Shown here: piece after piece, positions 18,619 to 29,000 of the stretch
Position numbering within the stretch: the stretch's first letter is position 1
How the letters are laid out: the number at the start of each line of letters is the position of its first letter
Assembly (NCBI RefSeq): GCF_024347535.1
Contig: NZ_AP025497.1
Coordinates: forward strand, 1,178,001 to 1,242,000
DNA: 64,000 bases
Direction: 5' to 3'
Origin: Vibrio kanaloae
Lineage (GTDB): Bacteria; Pseudomonadota; Gammaproteobacteria; Enterobacterales; Vibrionaceae
The notes under the pieces: model-generated
The model's input: only the letters and a program-made list of their open reading frames with translations
What the model was told of the DNA's origin: nothing
Database searches by the model: none
Made by a program: the position numbers and the translations under genes

Positions 18619-21012
18619 GTGAGACAAAGTCCACAATACAGCTCTACTTCATTAATCAGAGTGCTTTTAATGTATCTATTCAACAGTGATTTGTTGAAAC
18701 GGAATTCGACACTAAATGTTTTTACTTCAGTCAGTTTAGCGGTATTGCTAGTAGGTTGTGGTGGTGAGTCAAACTCCGGCGGAGAGCAAGATATCGTTGT
18801 ATCTCCAGTAGGATCAGCCTCTATTAGTGCGCAAGATATTCAAGATAACTCATTAGTAGATAAAAGCTTCACTATTGACCTTACAGAGCATGTTCACACA
18901 TCGAATAACCAAGATTTTGTTGTCACAAATGTTCGCGCTTTGTCTGATGACACTTGCCAAGTTCAAGGTATTAGTGAAAGTAGCTTTAAGGTCTATTCGT
19001 CTGACGTTAACGACTGTTTGTTTGAGTATGAAGTCGCAACTGAAACCGGCACTTCAATGGCAACCTCGTATGCTCGTGTTGCGATGGGGCAGACCTACGC
19101 ATCGAAAACACTTCCACGCATCACCACATCAACCATCGAATCACTGGTGGTTATTATTGATCTTGAAAATGAACTTGGTTCATCGTTACCCGGTGATGAC
19201 TTTGTTTTGCAAGATAGTGTTGTTAGCCTTGGTTCAGGTACAGCCCGTGTCTCTGGCGAACATCGAATTGAATTTACGCCAACAGCCAAAGGTCAAACTG
19301 AGGTCTATTACAACTACCAAAACGGTGAGTCGATTCAACAAGGTTCGCTGTCAATTGCGACTTCAGAAGAGACCTATAATACAGCACCTGATGTAACAGA
19401 TTTTGCTCACGATGCTCTCGCGCAAGTGGGTGAGAGTGTTGTCGTGGATGTGAAAGAGCATATATCAGACGTAGACCTAGATGACGTACAACTTGTTGGT
19501 GTACAGGACTTCAACTCGACAACATCACTTTACGATCCTGCCGATGTCACCAATACAAAGTTTGAATTTTCGTCTACCCAACCTGGTCCACACGATGTGG
19601 CATACACAGTAAGCGATCACATGGGGGGCTATACGACTGGCGTGGCGCGTATAGAAGTCGAACCGGATTTCTCTTTGATTCAGGATTGGGAAGATATAGT
19701 CACTCATGATCCTGTGATTAGCTCAGACATTCGCTTTTTCGCACCAATGACCAAAGTGTACGCCGATTACATCAATGCCTCTTACACAGGCGCATATATC
19801 GAAAATGGCACACAAGGTTTGAAAGACGCAGAAATCGTCACTCAAACACTTAGCCAAGCTCGTCAGTACTGCAAAGTGAGAGGCGGCCGTTTGCCTCTAC
19901 AACGAGAGCTTGAAACGCTCATTACCAACGAAACCAGCGCATTCACCAACCATAATTGGCCAACAAGTAAGAAGTATTGGACAGCGGAAAATGTCAACGA
20001 AACAAACGCTGCCACTATTCATTTGAATGACGGGGCTATCGGCAATCAATCAAAGATCGTTGGTATGTACACAACGTGTGTTGATTTAAGTAATTCGAGT
20101 GTTAGGGATTTTTCTGCGGATGTTTCAGTGAAAGAGCGAGTATCAAACCGATATGAATATGAAGTTCAAATTCGCGACCCTGATGGCAATGTAGCGCCTT
20201 TTGCGGACGTTGAATTGGAGTCTATGAATGAGCGTGGTGTCTTTTTAAATCGCGAGCCGGTTACTGTAGCGACTGTTAATGATGTTGGTTTGTTAGAGGA
20301 AGCATATTTTGATATTTCGTTTAGTGACGAAGTGGTTGCGACTAGAGTGAGCTCGCAAGATTACCTACTGCCTTTTGTTCCAGTGGATGATGCTTTGGCA
20401 ATAGATGTGACAAACCCGTCCCTTTGGAGCAGTGATGAATATTGGGATCGAGAAATATATACCCCCGATGCTGATGGACTTATGTTGATGCCAAATGTTA
20501 GTAATAGCAAGCTGTTCCATATACATAAACTGCCTTTTTTAGGAGAAAATTTCACGATAAGGTTCCGTATTCAAAGCGATAGTAGTTCGTCAAAAGGTGA
20601 GTTTGCAGTTTTAATTCATCAGCTTGGAATTGATCAGTCTACATGGGAGCAAGATGGGATAATTAAAACTGGCAATACAAGGCCTTACCCTGAAAATGAG
20701 CCATCTGCATTTGGCTTGAATGTGAATTTGTATGGCTCGATGCCCGTATCCTTATTTGAAGGGGGACTGGTTTCGAGCTCGCAAAACATGAACTTGCGTG
20801 ATTCAGATCGTTTCTATTGGTTCGATAAACGGGGGCAACGAGTTTATGTTTACACGTCGCTTACAGACCAAAGGCCAGAGAAATCATCTGGCTATTTCGA
20901 TATCACAAGTGATGTTGATCTTTCTGAACCATATTGGTTGTCGATCGGAGGTAAAAACGCCTATTCGTCTAAGAATTATCGAATAACTGAATTAGATATG
21001 GCTGCGTATTAG
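18619..21012 (+). CDS. Adhesin-like surface lipoprotein, first of a tandem pair
   Basis: A 797-residue lipoprotein with the lipobox LLVGC followed by GGESNSGGEQ, an export/anchoring context typical of outer-membrane lipoproteins. The GTG start at 18619 has a well-placed GGAG; an ATG at 18670 gives a shorter leader. Middle domains look Ig/cadherin-like (APDVTDFAHDALAQVGESVV; PGPHDVAYTVSDHMGGYTTG). VEPDFSLIQDWEDIVTHDP then introduces a conserved lectin-like or adhesion module (QARQYCKVRGGRLPLQREL, NWPTSKKYWTAENV). The last 150 residues differ from the next gene and resemble a jelly-roll/LamG sheet. A sister gene starts 8 bases downstream. Ligand unknown. Confidence 0.7.
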   Translation: MRQSPQYSSTSLIRVLLMYLFNSDLLKRNSTLNVFTSVSLAVLLVGCGGESNSGGEQDIVVSPVGSASISAQDIQDNSLVDKSFTIDLTEHVHTSNNQDFVVTNVRALSDDTCQVQGISESSFKVYSSDVNDCLFEYEVATETGTSMATSYARVAMGQTYASKTLPRITTSTIESLVVIIDLENELGSSLPGDDFVLQDSVVSLGSGTARVSGEHRIEFTPTAKGQTEVYYNYQNGESIQQGSLSIATSEETYNTAPDVTDFAHDALAQVGESVVVDVKEHISDVDLDDVQLVGVQDFNSTTSLYDPADVTNTKFEFSSTQPGPHDVAYTVSDHMGGYTTGVARIEVEPDFSLIQDWEDIVTHDPVISSDIRFFAPMTKVYADYINASYTGAYIENGTQGLKDAEIVTQTLSQARQYCKVRGGRLPLQRELETLITNETSAFTNHNWPTSKKYWTAENVNETNAATIHLNDGAIGNQSKIVGMYTTCVDLSNSSVRDFSADVSVKERVSNRYEYEVQIRDPDGNVAPFADVELESMNERGVFLNREPVTVATVNDVGLLEEAYFDISFSDEVVATRVSSQDYLLPFVPVDDALAIDVTNPSLWSSDEYWDREIYTPDADGLMLMPNVSNSKLFHIHKLPFLGENFTIRFRIQSDSSSSKGEFAVLIHQLGIDQSTWEQDGIIKTGNTRPYPENEPSAFGLNVNLYGSMPVSLFEGGLVSSSQNMNLRDSDRFYWFDKRGQRVYVYTSLTDQRPEKSSGYFDITSDVDLSEPYWLSIGGKNAYSSKNYRITELDMAAY

Positions 21013-21020
21013 GAATGACT

Positions 21021-23612
21021 ATGAAAGTATTAAATTTAGGTGTGATAGCCCTAGGTATTTCTGCGTTGACAGCTTGTGGTGGAGGCTCTGGTGGTTCTGA
21101 TGTGAGTTCTCAGCCTATTCAGCCATCTATGCCATCAGAGATATTCATTGAAGCTGTTGTGGTTCAGTCAAAAGCGCTTGTCGATGTTCAATCTCAAGTC
21201 ATTGTCCAAGCTGATTCTGATGTTGATTTAAGTTTGACTTCAGTGAAAGAAGTCAACAATCAGCCAACTTGCAAGGTAACCTCATTAGAAGGTATGACGT
21301 TTTCGATCTTGTCGGAGCAAGTAGGTGAGTGCCAATTTGAATATACAGTCGAGCCCGTTGAACAAAGTCAGTACATTGCGCAAGCTTCATCTTTAGCAAG
21401 AGTGTCTGTTTCAGAAACAGCTGAAGACAATACATTGCCGAATTTGTCAGCAACGACCAACATTGAATCGCCAGTGACTATTGATTTGTCCGTAGAGCTA
21501 GAAAGTGATTTAGACACCTCGATATATGTGTTGTCGGAAGAGGTTACCTTATTAGGGTCAGGTTCTGTAGAGGTCGATTCGTTCAATAATTCGGTCACAT
21601 ATACTCCGACAAACATTGGCGTAACACGAATTATGTATTCAATGAGTGATGGAGTTTCAACTAAGCTTGGAAACATTGACGTAGCGGTTTCTGATACTGG
21701 AAATACGCCCCCGGTCGCAACTGACTATATTCGAGAAGGCAAACTTGCCAAAGATATGTCGGTTGAAATCGATTTAACTGACTATGTATCGGACGTTGAA
21801 GACAGCGTGATCTTAGATTCTGTACGTGCTTACAACGCAGAAACGGAAATCACCTCAACAACAGAGCATACTTTTACGTTTCAGTCACCAGAAGCGGGGC
21901 CACATGAAGTCGCTTATACGGTAACAGACGGACGCGGTGGCTATGCGGTTGGACAGGTTTATATTGAAGTCGAACCTGACTTCAGCCTCGTACAAGATTG
22001 GGAAGATATTACGATCTACGATCCAACGATAGGTACTGATATTACTTTTACGGCACCTGCAAGTAAGGTGTTAGCTGATTACACAAATACTGCTTACACA
22101 ACTTACCAAGCGCAAGACGGTCTTACAGGTCCCAAGTACTCAGAAGTTGTCACAATGAACCTTGAACAAGCACAAAACTATTGTGCCTCTAGAAATGGGC
22201 GTTTGCCTATTACACGTGAGTGGGAGTTGTTACTGAATAGTTATGGAAACCTTTTTCATTCTCAAAATTGGCCAGCAGGGTCGGAGTATTGGAGTGCCGA
22301 TATGTTATCAGCTAGCACTGGTAGAGGCTTTCACGCTACTACTGGTTCTATGAATGAATTGGAGAAAGAGTCTCAATCAGCTTTTGTAACGTGCGTGCTT
22401 TTAGATAGCGAGGTGATCAACGACTTCAATACAGAACTTACACTCAACGACATAATTGGTGCTAAATCTGACGTTGTAGGTGTGGTGGTCGATCCTGATG
22501 GCGATATTGCCCCTTATCAAGATGTTAAGATGATTTCCGAAAATCAATATGGCGTTTTCTCAAACGGAGCAAGTGAAATTGAGCTAATTGCTGATACTTC
22601 TGGTGAGGTACAAGATACATACGTCGACAATGCGTTGGTCAATGAAGTTATCTCCGCATATACCAGTTCACACTCGGTTGACAGTGTCGTTTACAAAAGC
22701 GCTGAGATAACCGGCATTCGTATAGCAGATAAAACGGTCTTGGAGTCTACAACCAAAATTCCTGGTCACATAGTAGAGCTAAATGTGGTGAGCGTTAATC
22801 TAGAGGGAGAAGAGTCTTTCGTTAACAATGATTTTGTTGAATATAGTTCAAGTGATAACAGTATCGCTGAAATAGTGCAAAATACTGTGCATATTTTAGC
22901 CGAGGGGGAAGTTACCATTACAGCTTCATTTAAAGGGTATACAGACAGTTATACTCAAATAAGTGTGATTCCTTTAACTGAAATCTCTGGTGGTTGGGTT
23001 ATGCAAGTTGGCGAAAAGCAAGAGATTAATATTATATATTCCGTAGATAACGGTGTTACATGGAACGTTTTAGATGGCGGAGCTGCTTTTTTGACATCAA
23101 ACTCATCTGTTATATCTATCGAATATCAAGGAGAACAAGCGGTTGCTACAGGGCAGAATCCCGGAACGTCAATTCTATCATCAGAGCTTGACCTAAATGG
23201 GTTTTTATATAGTGCCTTCGTTGAGGGAAGTGTTATTGCCGGTGATTGGTGCTATAAAACGGCAATCTCAAATAGATCAGGTAATACAGTTTGTATCGGG
23301 TACGAAGTCGAAGTTGTTAACAGCTCTATCGGTGAGTTAGTTTACACTTATGGGGCTCAATCCAAAAACCCCTATGTTGGGGAGAGTGATTCGAGTTTAT
23401 TCTGTAATGCGTTCGGCGCAAAATTAGATAATAGTGTAGAAGATGATTACTATATTATTGACGGTACATTCGGTTCGATTGAGCAAGTAACCGCTTGGGT
23501 AACTTCATCAGGAATCTATGATAGTACTATGTATGATACTTATCTTACATTAAAACCTAATCAGACCAACGAGCATGGGGTACCTATTTGTGAATTATCT
23601 ACGATTAATTAA
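21021..23612 (+). CDS. Adhesin-like surface lipoprotein, second of a tandem pair
   Basis: An 863-residue lipoprotein (lipobox ALTAC, then GGGSGGS). The start is ATG 21021, chosen because AGGA sits six bases upstream; ATG 21015 is too close. It repeats the architecture of the preceding gene: VEPDFSLVQDWEDITIYDP and QAQNYCASRNGRLPITREWE are direct counterparts. Its C-terminal part is different: a BIG2-like Ig domain (YSSSDNSIAEIVQNTVHILA) and a final cysteine-containing domain (GDWCYKTAISNRSGNTVCIG) absent from the sister. This fits paralogs that share a stalk but carry different distal domains. Probably in an operon with the first gene. Confidence 0.7.
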   Translation: MKVLNLGVIALGISALTACGGGSGGSDVSSQPIQPSMPSEIFIEAVVVQSKALVDVQSQVIVQADSDVDLSLTSVKEVNNQPTCKVTSLEGMTFSILSEQVGECQFEYTVEPVEQSQYIAQASSLARVSVSETAEDNTLPNLSATTNIESPVTIDLSVELESDLDTSIYVLSEEVTLLGSGSVEVDSFNNSVTYTPTNIGVTRIMYSMSDGVSTKLGNIDVAVSDTGNTPPVATDYIREGKLAKDMSVEIDLTDYVSDVEDSVILDSVRAYNAETEITSTTEHTFTFQSPEAGPHEVAYTVTDGRGGYAVGQVYIEVEPDFSLVQDWEDITIYDPTIGTDITFTAPASKVLADYTNTAYTTYQAQDGLTGPKYSEVVTMNLEQAQNYCASRNGRLPITREWELLLNSYGNLFHSQNWPAGSEYWSADMLSASTGRGFHATTGSMNELEKESQSAFVTCVLLDSEVINDFNTELTLNDIIGAKSDVVGVVVDPDGDIAPYQDVKMISENQYGVFSNGASEIELIADTSGEVQDTYVDNALVNEVISAYTSSHSVDSVVYKSAEITGIRIADKTVLESTTKIPGHIVELNVVSVNLEGEESFVNNDFVEYSSSDNSIAEIVQNTVHILAEGEVTITASFKGYTDSYTQISVIPLTEISGGWVMQVGEKQEINIIYSVDNGVTWNVLDGGAAFLTSNSSVISIEYQGEQAVATGQNPGTSILSSELDLNGFLYSAFVEGSVIAGDWCYKTAISNRSGNTVCIGYEVEVVNSSIGELVYTYGAQSKNPYVGESDSSLFCNAFGAKLDNSVEDDYYIIDGTFGSIEQVTAWVTSSGIYDSTMYDTYLTLKPNQTNEHGVPICELSTIN

Positions 23613-23941
23613 AATAATTTAGTCTAATAGCACTTTGAATAATATAACAAAGTGCTATCAGTTAGTTGAAAGTAATTTCTATTCCATTTCTAAATTCTTA
23701 AAAATTTTGTAGAGCACTTTAGTTGGCAAATTGTTTTAGTGCAAAAAATAGTACTAAGTTAGTGAGCTTATGAACTAAATTAAAATATTTATGGAATATC
23801 GTAGTTTTTATCGTTCCGTTGTCTATCTATCAATAATAACTCCGGCTCTTTAGGTTGATAATAAGCAAGCCTGATAGTTGTTTTTAAATTTAAAAGCCAC
23901 CGTTTATACGGTGGCTTTTTATTAATAGTGGTTACTAAAAA
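23613..23941. other. AT-rich intergenic region between convergent genes
   Basis: About 330 bases with no gene seen. The only clear structure is the terminator at 23892. Confidence 0.5.
23892..23921. terminator. Bidirectional rho-independent terminator
   Basis: A perfect AAAGCCACCG/CGGTGGCTTT stem with a 6-base loop is flanked by A- and T-rich tracts. It lies between the second lipoprotein gene and the convergent regulator gene. Confidence 0.85.
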
Positions 23942-25801
23942 TTAACCATATTTACTAATAAAAGAAATAATATGTTTATTGCTAAGTAATTCAATCTTGT
24001 CGATAGTTAGTACGCAATAGCGGTAGTTTTTGTTTTTGAAGGTGATGTTCGACTTTTCTTCTGTTGGTTCTGAAAACTTCCATATTTCAAATCCGATGTT
24101 CTTCATAAGTTCCAATGCACTTGGGTTCTTTATGATCATGGAATACTTTTTAATCTTAGTATTTCTTGCAAGAAGCTTCATATCGGAAATCAGGTTCGCA
24201 ATAGATTGTTCACGCTTCTCAGAGTGACCGCTAAACACAATGTAGTTTAAGTTATGATTAGAATCTAAAGAGCAGGCTTGCTTAATATGTAGATGCTTAT
24301 TTTGGTATTGCTCGAATACCTCTTCGTTGAAGAAAAAACCTAGGCTATGACTAACAATATCGCCATTAACATTGACCATTTTTCTGCCATGCGCCTTTTT
24401 TTCACTGCAATAGAGAAACAGATCGATAGTATCAAGTGCAGAAGGATCAACATTGGTATACTGTGAAATTAGCTTTATTCTATCTATTATTGTTTTGTCA
24501 TTCTGATCTGTCATTAATGGCATGATCTGAAATTTGTTTCCTTTATCTATATCTCCGTTAGTGATAGAAGATATTCGGCTTTGAAATGAAAAGAATCTTT
24601 CATGAAGGAAGTCTTCAAGTAATGCTCTGTCTTCGCTATCTTCTGAATCAAAAGACTTCAACGTTGTATACAAATCCAGACCAAGGCAATCCAATAGCTT
24701 TAGGGCTCTGTAATTGCTTGGTTTTACTTTGCTATTCTCCCACCGGTTTATTGTTACAGCATCTACAGATCTGAATCCATCATCTAAATGGTTAATGTAT
24801 GATGCAAAATCCTTCTGCGTTAAGTTTAATTTATTGCGCGATTCGCGCAGTAAATGTGGAAATTTAATTATGGTAGAATATTCATCTTTGAGTAATGACA
24901 TAACATTTCGATTAGTTAGGTAGTTTATTTTATCAATGGTTAATATGCAGTAACTATAATGTTTATTTTTGAATTTAATATTAGAACTTTTGATAGAGGG
25001 TGTTGAAAATTTGAACACTTCAAATCCCAATTCTTTCAAGAATTTTATCATATTAGGATCTTTTACTAAAACAGAATATTTCTTTATGTTTTTACTCTGA
25101 GAAAGTAACTTCAACTCTGAAAATATATGTTCAATCACATGATGCTTTGTTTCTGAGTGCGAGCTTACATTAAAATAGTTTATACTTTTGTTTGAATTTA
25201 AAGAGCAGGCCATTTTTAGGTCTAATTCTTGATTTTTAAATCGCTCAAATTGATTTTCTTCAAAGAAAAAGCCTACGTTGTGACTCACAATGTCACCATC
25301 TGTATTGATGAGCTTGTGACCATGTGCTTTTTTCTCACAGCAATAGAGATATAAATCAATTTGGTCCAGTGGCGAAATATCGACTTTCGTGAATTTAGAA
25401 AGTAGTTTGATTCTGTCGATAACGCCAGTGTCACACGGCTCTGACATTAAAGGCAGTGACTTAAAGTTGCGGTCGCCTTGTTGTTCATTCAGGCTTGATA
25501 GAGCTGAAATTCGACTTTGAAATGAGCCATGGAATTCGCTTAAAAACAGCTCGATCAATGTGTCTTTTGGGTCAGACTTAAAGCTTCTTATTAGACTATA
25601 CAAATCTCCCCCAAGGTACTGCAAAATCTTGAGTGCTTTATAAACACTAGGCTTTACCTTACTGTTTTCCCAGCGGTTTATCGTTACGACATCAACCGCC
25701 TTGAACTCATCATCTAGGTGGTTTAAGTAGATCGCGAATTCCGTTTGTGTAAATTGAAATTCCTTTCTTAAGTTACGTAGTAACTGCGAGAATTCACTCA
25801 T
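23942..25801 (-). CDS. Internally duplicated HTH (XRE-type) regulator, two copies fused
   Basis: A 619-residue protein made of two homologous halves in tandem. The segment TINRWENSKVKPS occurs at residue 40 and again at residue 350, an offset of exactly 310. The whole unit repeats: an XRE-type helix-turn-helix at the N-terminus of each half (FTQTEFAIYLNHLDD / LTQKDFASYINHLDD), then a ~240-residue domain with EKKAHG-K-N-DGDIVSH and a C-terminal part ending in SNI-FKNK-Y-YC-LTIDKI. Each half alone would be a full-length regulator. The second domain is not recognised; its layout hints at an acyltransferase-like fold. Divergent from, and about 180 bases away from, the giant DUF11 gene, which it probably controls. 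Confidence 0.7.
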   Translation of the reverse strand: MSEFSQLLRNLRKEFQFTQTEFAIYLNHLDDEFKAVDVVTINRWENSKVKPSVYKALKILQYLGGDLYSLIRSFKSDPKDTLIELFLSEFHGSFQSRISALSSLNEQQGDRNFKSLPLMSEPCDTGVIDRIKLLSKFTKVDISPLDQIDLYLYCCEKKAHGHKLINTDGDIVSHNVGFFFEENQFERFKNQELDLKMACSLNSNKSINYFNVSSHSETKHHVIEHIFSELKLLSQSKNIKKYSVLVKDPNMIKFLKELGFEVFKFSTPSIKSSNIKFKNKHYSYCILTIDKINYLTNRNVMSLLKDEYSTIIKFPHLLRESRNKLNLTQKDFASYINHLDDGFRSVDAVTINRWENSKVKPSNYRALKLLDCLGLDLYTTLKSFDSEDSEDRALLEDFLHERFFSFQSRISSITNGDIDKGNKFQIMPLMTDQNDKTIIDRIKLISQYTNVDPSALDTIDLFLYCSEKKAHGRKMVNVNGDIVSHSLGFFFNEEVFEQYQNKHLHIKQACSLDSNHNLNYIVFSGHSEKREQSIANLISDMKLLARNTKIKKYSMIIKNPSALELMKNIGFEIWKFSEPTEEKSNITFKNKNYRYCVLTIDKIELLSNKHIISFISKYG

Positions 25802-26029
25802 CTTAAAACACTAACCTCTTGATAATAAACTGAATGTAGTCGATTTTAATTTAAACATCAGATTCTCTATTTAACATCTTCAGTAATTTGTTTTTTACGG
25901 ATGTTAATTGTTCGGATTGTTTGAACTGTATGTTGCGCATGTCCTTAAAAATTGTAATGCCAAATTAGTGGCGTCAAATCTATGGCATCTTGTCTAGAGA
26001 CTTGTCAATCTACTGTGAAGTACGCGTTA

Positions 26030-29000
26030 ATGTTCAGATACAGCCTTGCCTTTTTCTTATCCATTTTATTGTTTCCATTCGGTTCTTATGCGGGCACTAC
26101 CGGCCTAGTAATGGATCTCTCTGTTAACAGTTCGTCTTACGACAACGATCAACAGGTGCTCTATACGCTTATTTTAACGAATGAGTCGGACAAAACCATT
26201 GTTGACTTGGACGTTAAAGATGAGCTGTTAAATATCTTAACGACAAATGATCAAGGAAATAATGTCAGCGCATTCTCGCAAGTCTCGACTCAGGCGCAAT
26301 CCTCCTTACTTTCATCTCCAGGTGATTACAGTCGCTTCGGAAACTTAGATGCATCAGGTGTGCGTATTGCGGCTGGTGGGTCAGTGACCTATAACATGGT
26401 CGCCACCGTTTCTGCTGACGCAGCTGGTACGATTGATAATGTCGCAAGTGCGAGCACTGGGCTTTTGGATGCTGTTGAATCAAATACAGAATCCATTCAG
26501 CGTGGTGTGTACCAACATGATGTTGTTGTTTCGGTCGATAAGACGAACTATCAACTTAATAACAAACTCACCTATAAGATTAAGGTTTCTAACACTGGTG
26601 ATACGTTTATTCAGACGCTCGACGTTCAAAGTGTCCTTTCAGACATAAAGGCACTCAATATTGAAGGGGCTTTGCAACAAGCCTTTACTGGCAACGTTAA
26701 CTCAGTCAGCAAGATTGAAGGCAGTAAGAGCGATCCAGGTACCTTCGCCGAATCAGGAGACTTAGCAGTAAGTGATGCGTCGATTGATATCGGCGGGTCA
26801 GTGACTTACGAAATTCAAGCGACCGTTGCCGACAATTTAGTCGGCGACATTGTTAATGACGACATAACTGCTGAAACACGCGATGACTTGGTCACAGTTG
26901 ATGAGGTTATCACTCCACCCACTGAGCCTAGTATCACCCTGACACATACCTTGAACCAATCGGATAACTACCTAGTCGACGATGAGTTTTCCTATACGGT
27001 CACGGTTGCCAATCAAGCAAACTCCGGTATTGCTTACCATTATTCGGTTCAGCAGTTTCTTGCGGATCTTGAAACCGATCTAGGTAACGATGTCAGCAAC
27101 GAAAAGAACGCAACTGACACGGTTGGTAATCCTTACGATTTTTGGACCAATGAAGTGACCTCGATCGGTTCTAATAGCCTTTCTGAACTCAATGCATCTG
27201 GAAAAGAGTCCAACAAGTCACTAGAAGACAAAGTGTCTATCTATCCCGGTGAGCAGATTGTTTATTCCGTTGTAGTGGACGTTAGCCCTGTGTCTATTGG
27301 TCAAATTCCCCAAGTTGTTGCCCGAGTGGTTGATGCTGATGGCCTCGCTGATTCTGGCGATGCTTTGGCTAATATTCTCGATTCGAAAGACGTTCTGACG
27401 ACGTCATCAAGTCAAATTACACGTAATAAGAACACCAAAGATACTACTTATGTTCCGGGGATAGCCGGTGATAACGAAGTGGTCTATGACATTGTTATTT
27501 CTAACAAGGACACAGAGTTTTTCGCCAACGATATCGAAGTTGTCGATAAATTTGCTTGTATCGTGACAGAGCAAGCGGATGGCTCTAACGCTTCAGCATT
27601 TTCCGAGTGGAAGCTAGAAGTCGCCGATAGAAGTGGCGATGGATCGAACTATGGTTCATTTAATTACAATACTTGGACTACAAACGACATCAATTTGAAA
27701 GTCGACCTCGCACCTGAGGGCTACGTTCATTATAAGCTGACCGCAAAAGTGGCAGACACCAGTGTGGGGCAGATTGTTGATGATGGTACCGATGCGGGTT
27801 TGTGCTTAGGGGATAATTTAGGCGAATCGGGCTCTGGCGTTCAAATGCCAAACTCGAAATTAAAAGTCCAAAAGGAAGTGGATTCGCGTTACTACTCAGC
27901 TGGCGGCACCCTGAACTACGACATCACGGTAGAGAATAACGGTGATGGCTACGCGATTGATGTACCGGTTTATGATGATTTAGTCTCGGTCATGACTCAG
28001 TCTATTAACGATACACCGGCGAAAGCGTATTTGAGCTGGGTTATTACTGCGAAATCCTATGCCTCTGACGGCTCAATTTCGACAAACAGTGATCCCGGTT
28101 TTACTGGTCAAATTGAAGGTAACCAAAGCAATAAACTTATCTTGGACGAGAAGGCTAAGTTGGCCCCACACGATAGGATCGTTTATAGCATTGCAGCGGT
28201 CGTAAACCCCATTGCCGATGATGAAATTCGTAATGAAGTGACGGTAGACAGCGTGCTTTATTCCGACAGAGGCTCATACCCACGAGATTACTACTTAGTA
28301 TTGGATAAGCGTGTTGATGGTCATAACGAACAAAACGCGTATACCGACGCCACCAATACTGTCACTTATACGATCAGTATTACTAACCCAGAAGGGAACG
28401 GTTTCGCCTCTAACATCAATGTCAAAGATGAAATCAGCACCATAGAAGCTGAGTTACTTCACGAGCCGGGTGAAACCAAGCCCGTGTTCTCTTCGTGGAC
28501 GATCAGTGCAGAAAGAGAAGCAGACTCTCCGTGGGTGAAAGCCGTGACTGACCCTGGATCGTTTTCGGATAACAATGATCTGGATGCCACCGCTCAGATC
28601 CCGCCAGGTGCGACGATTATTTATACCATTGTTGGGACACTCGATCGCACTGTAGACAGTGAGATTCTTTGGGGAGCATTCACCAATACAGCAACAGTGA
28701 CGGGACCAGATACTAACTTATCGGATACGGTACGCACCTATCCTAGCGAACCGAATCTTGTGGTTGCTAAGACCGCTCGAAACTCCGACTTTGTTGTAGG
28801 TGAGCGTGCTACGTTCGATATTTATATCTATAACCGAGGCATCGGCTACGCAAATGACGCAACGGTACAAGATAGCATTTCAGCACTTAATTTCTTTGAT
28901 AGCTGGACAATTGTAGGTTCGACCAACATCGATAAACCGGGTTCTCGTTACGGTGACATTGCTAACGACACTGATATCGATACCGACGTTGATATTACTC

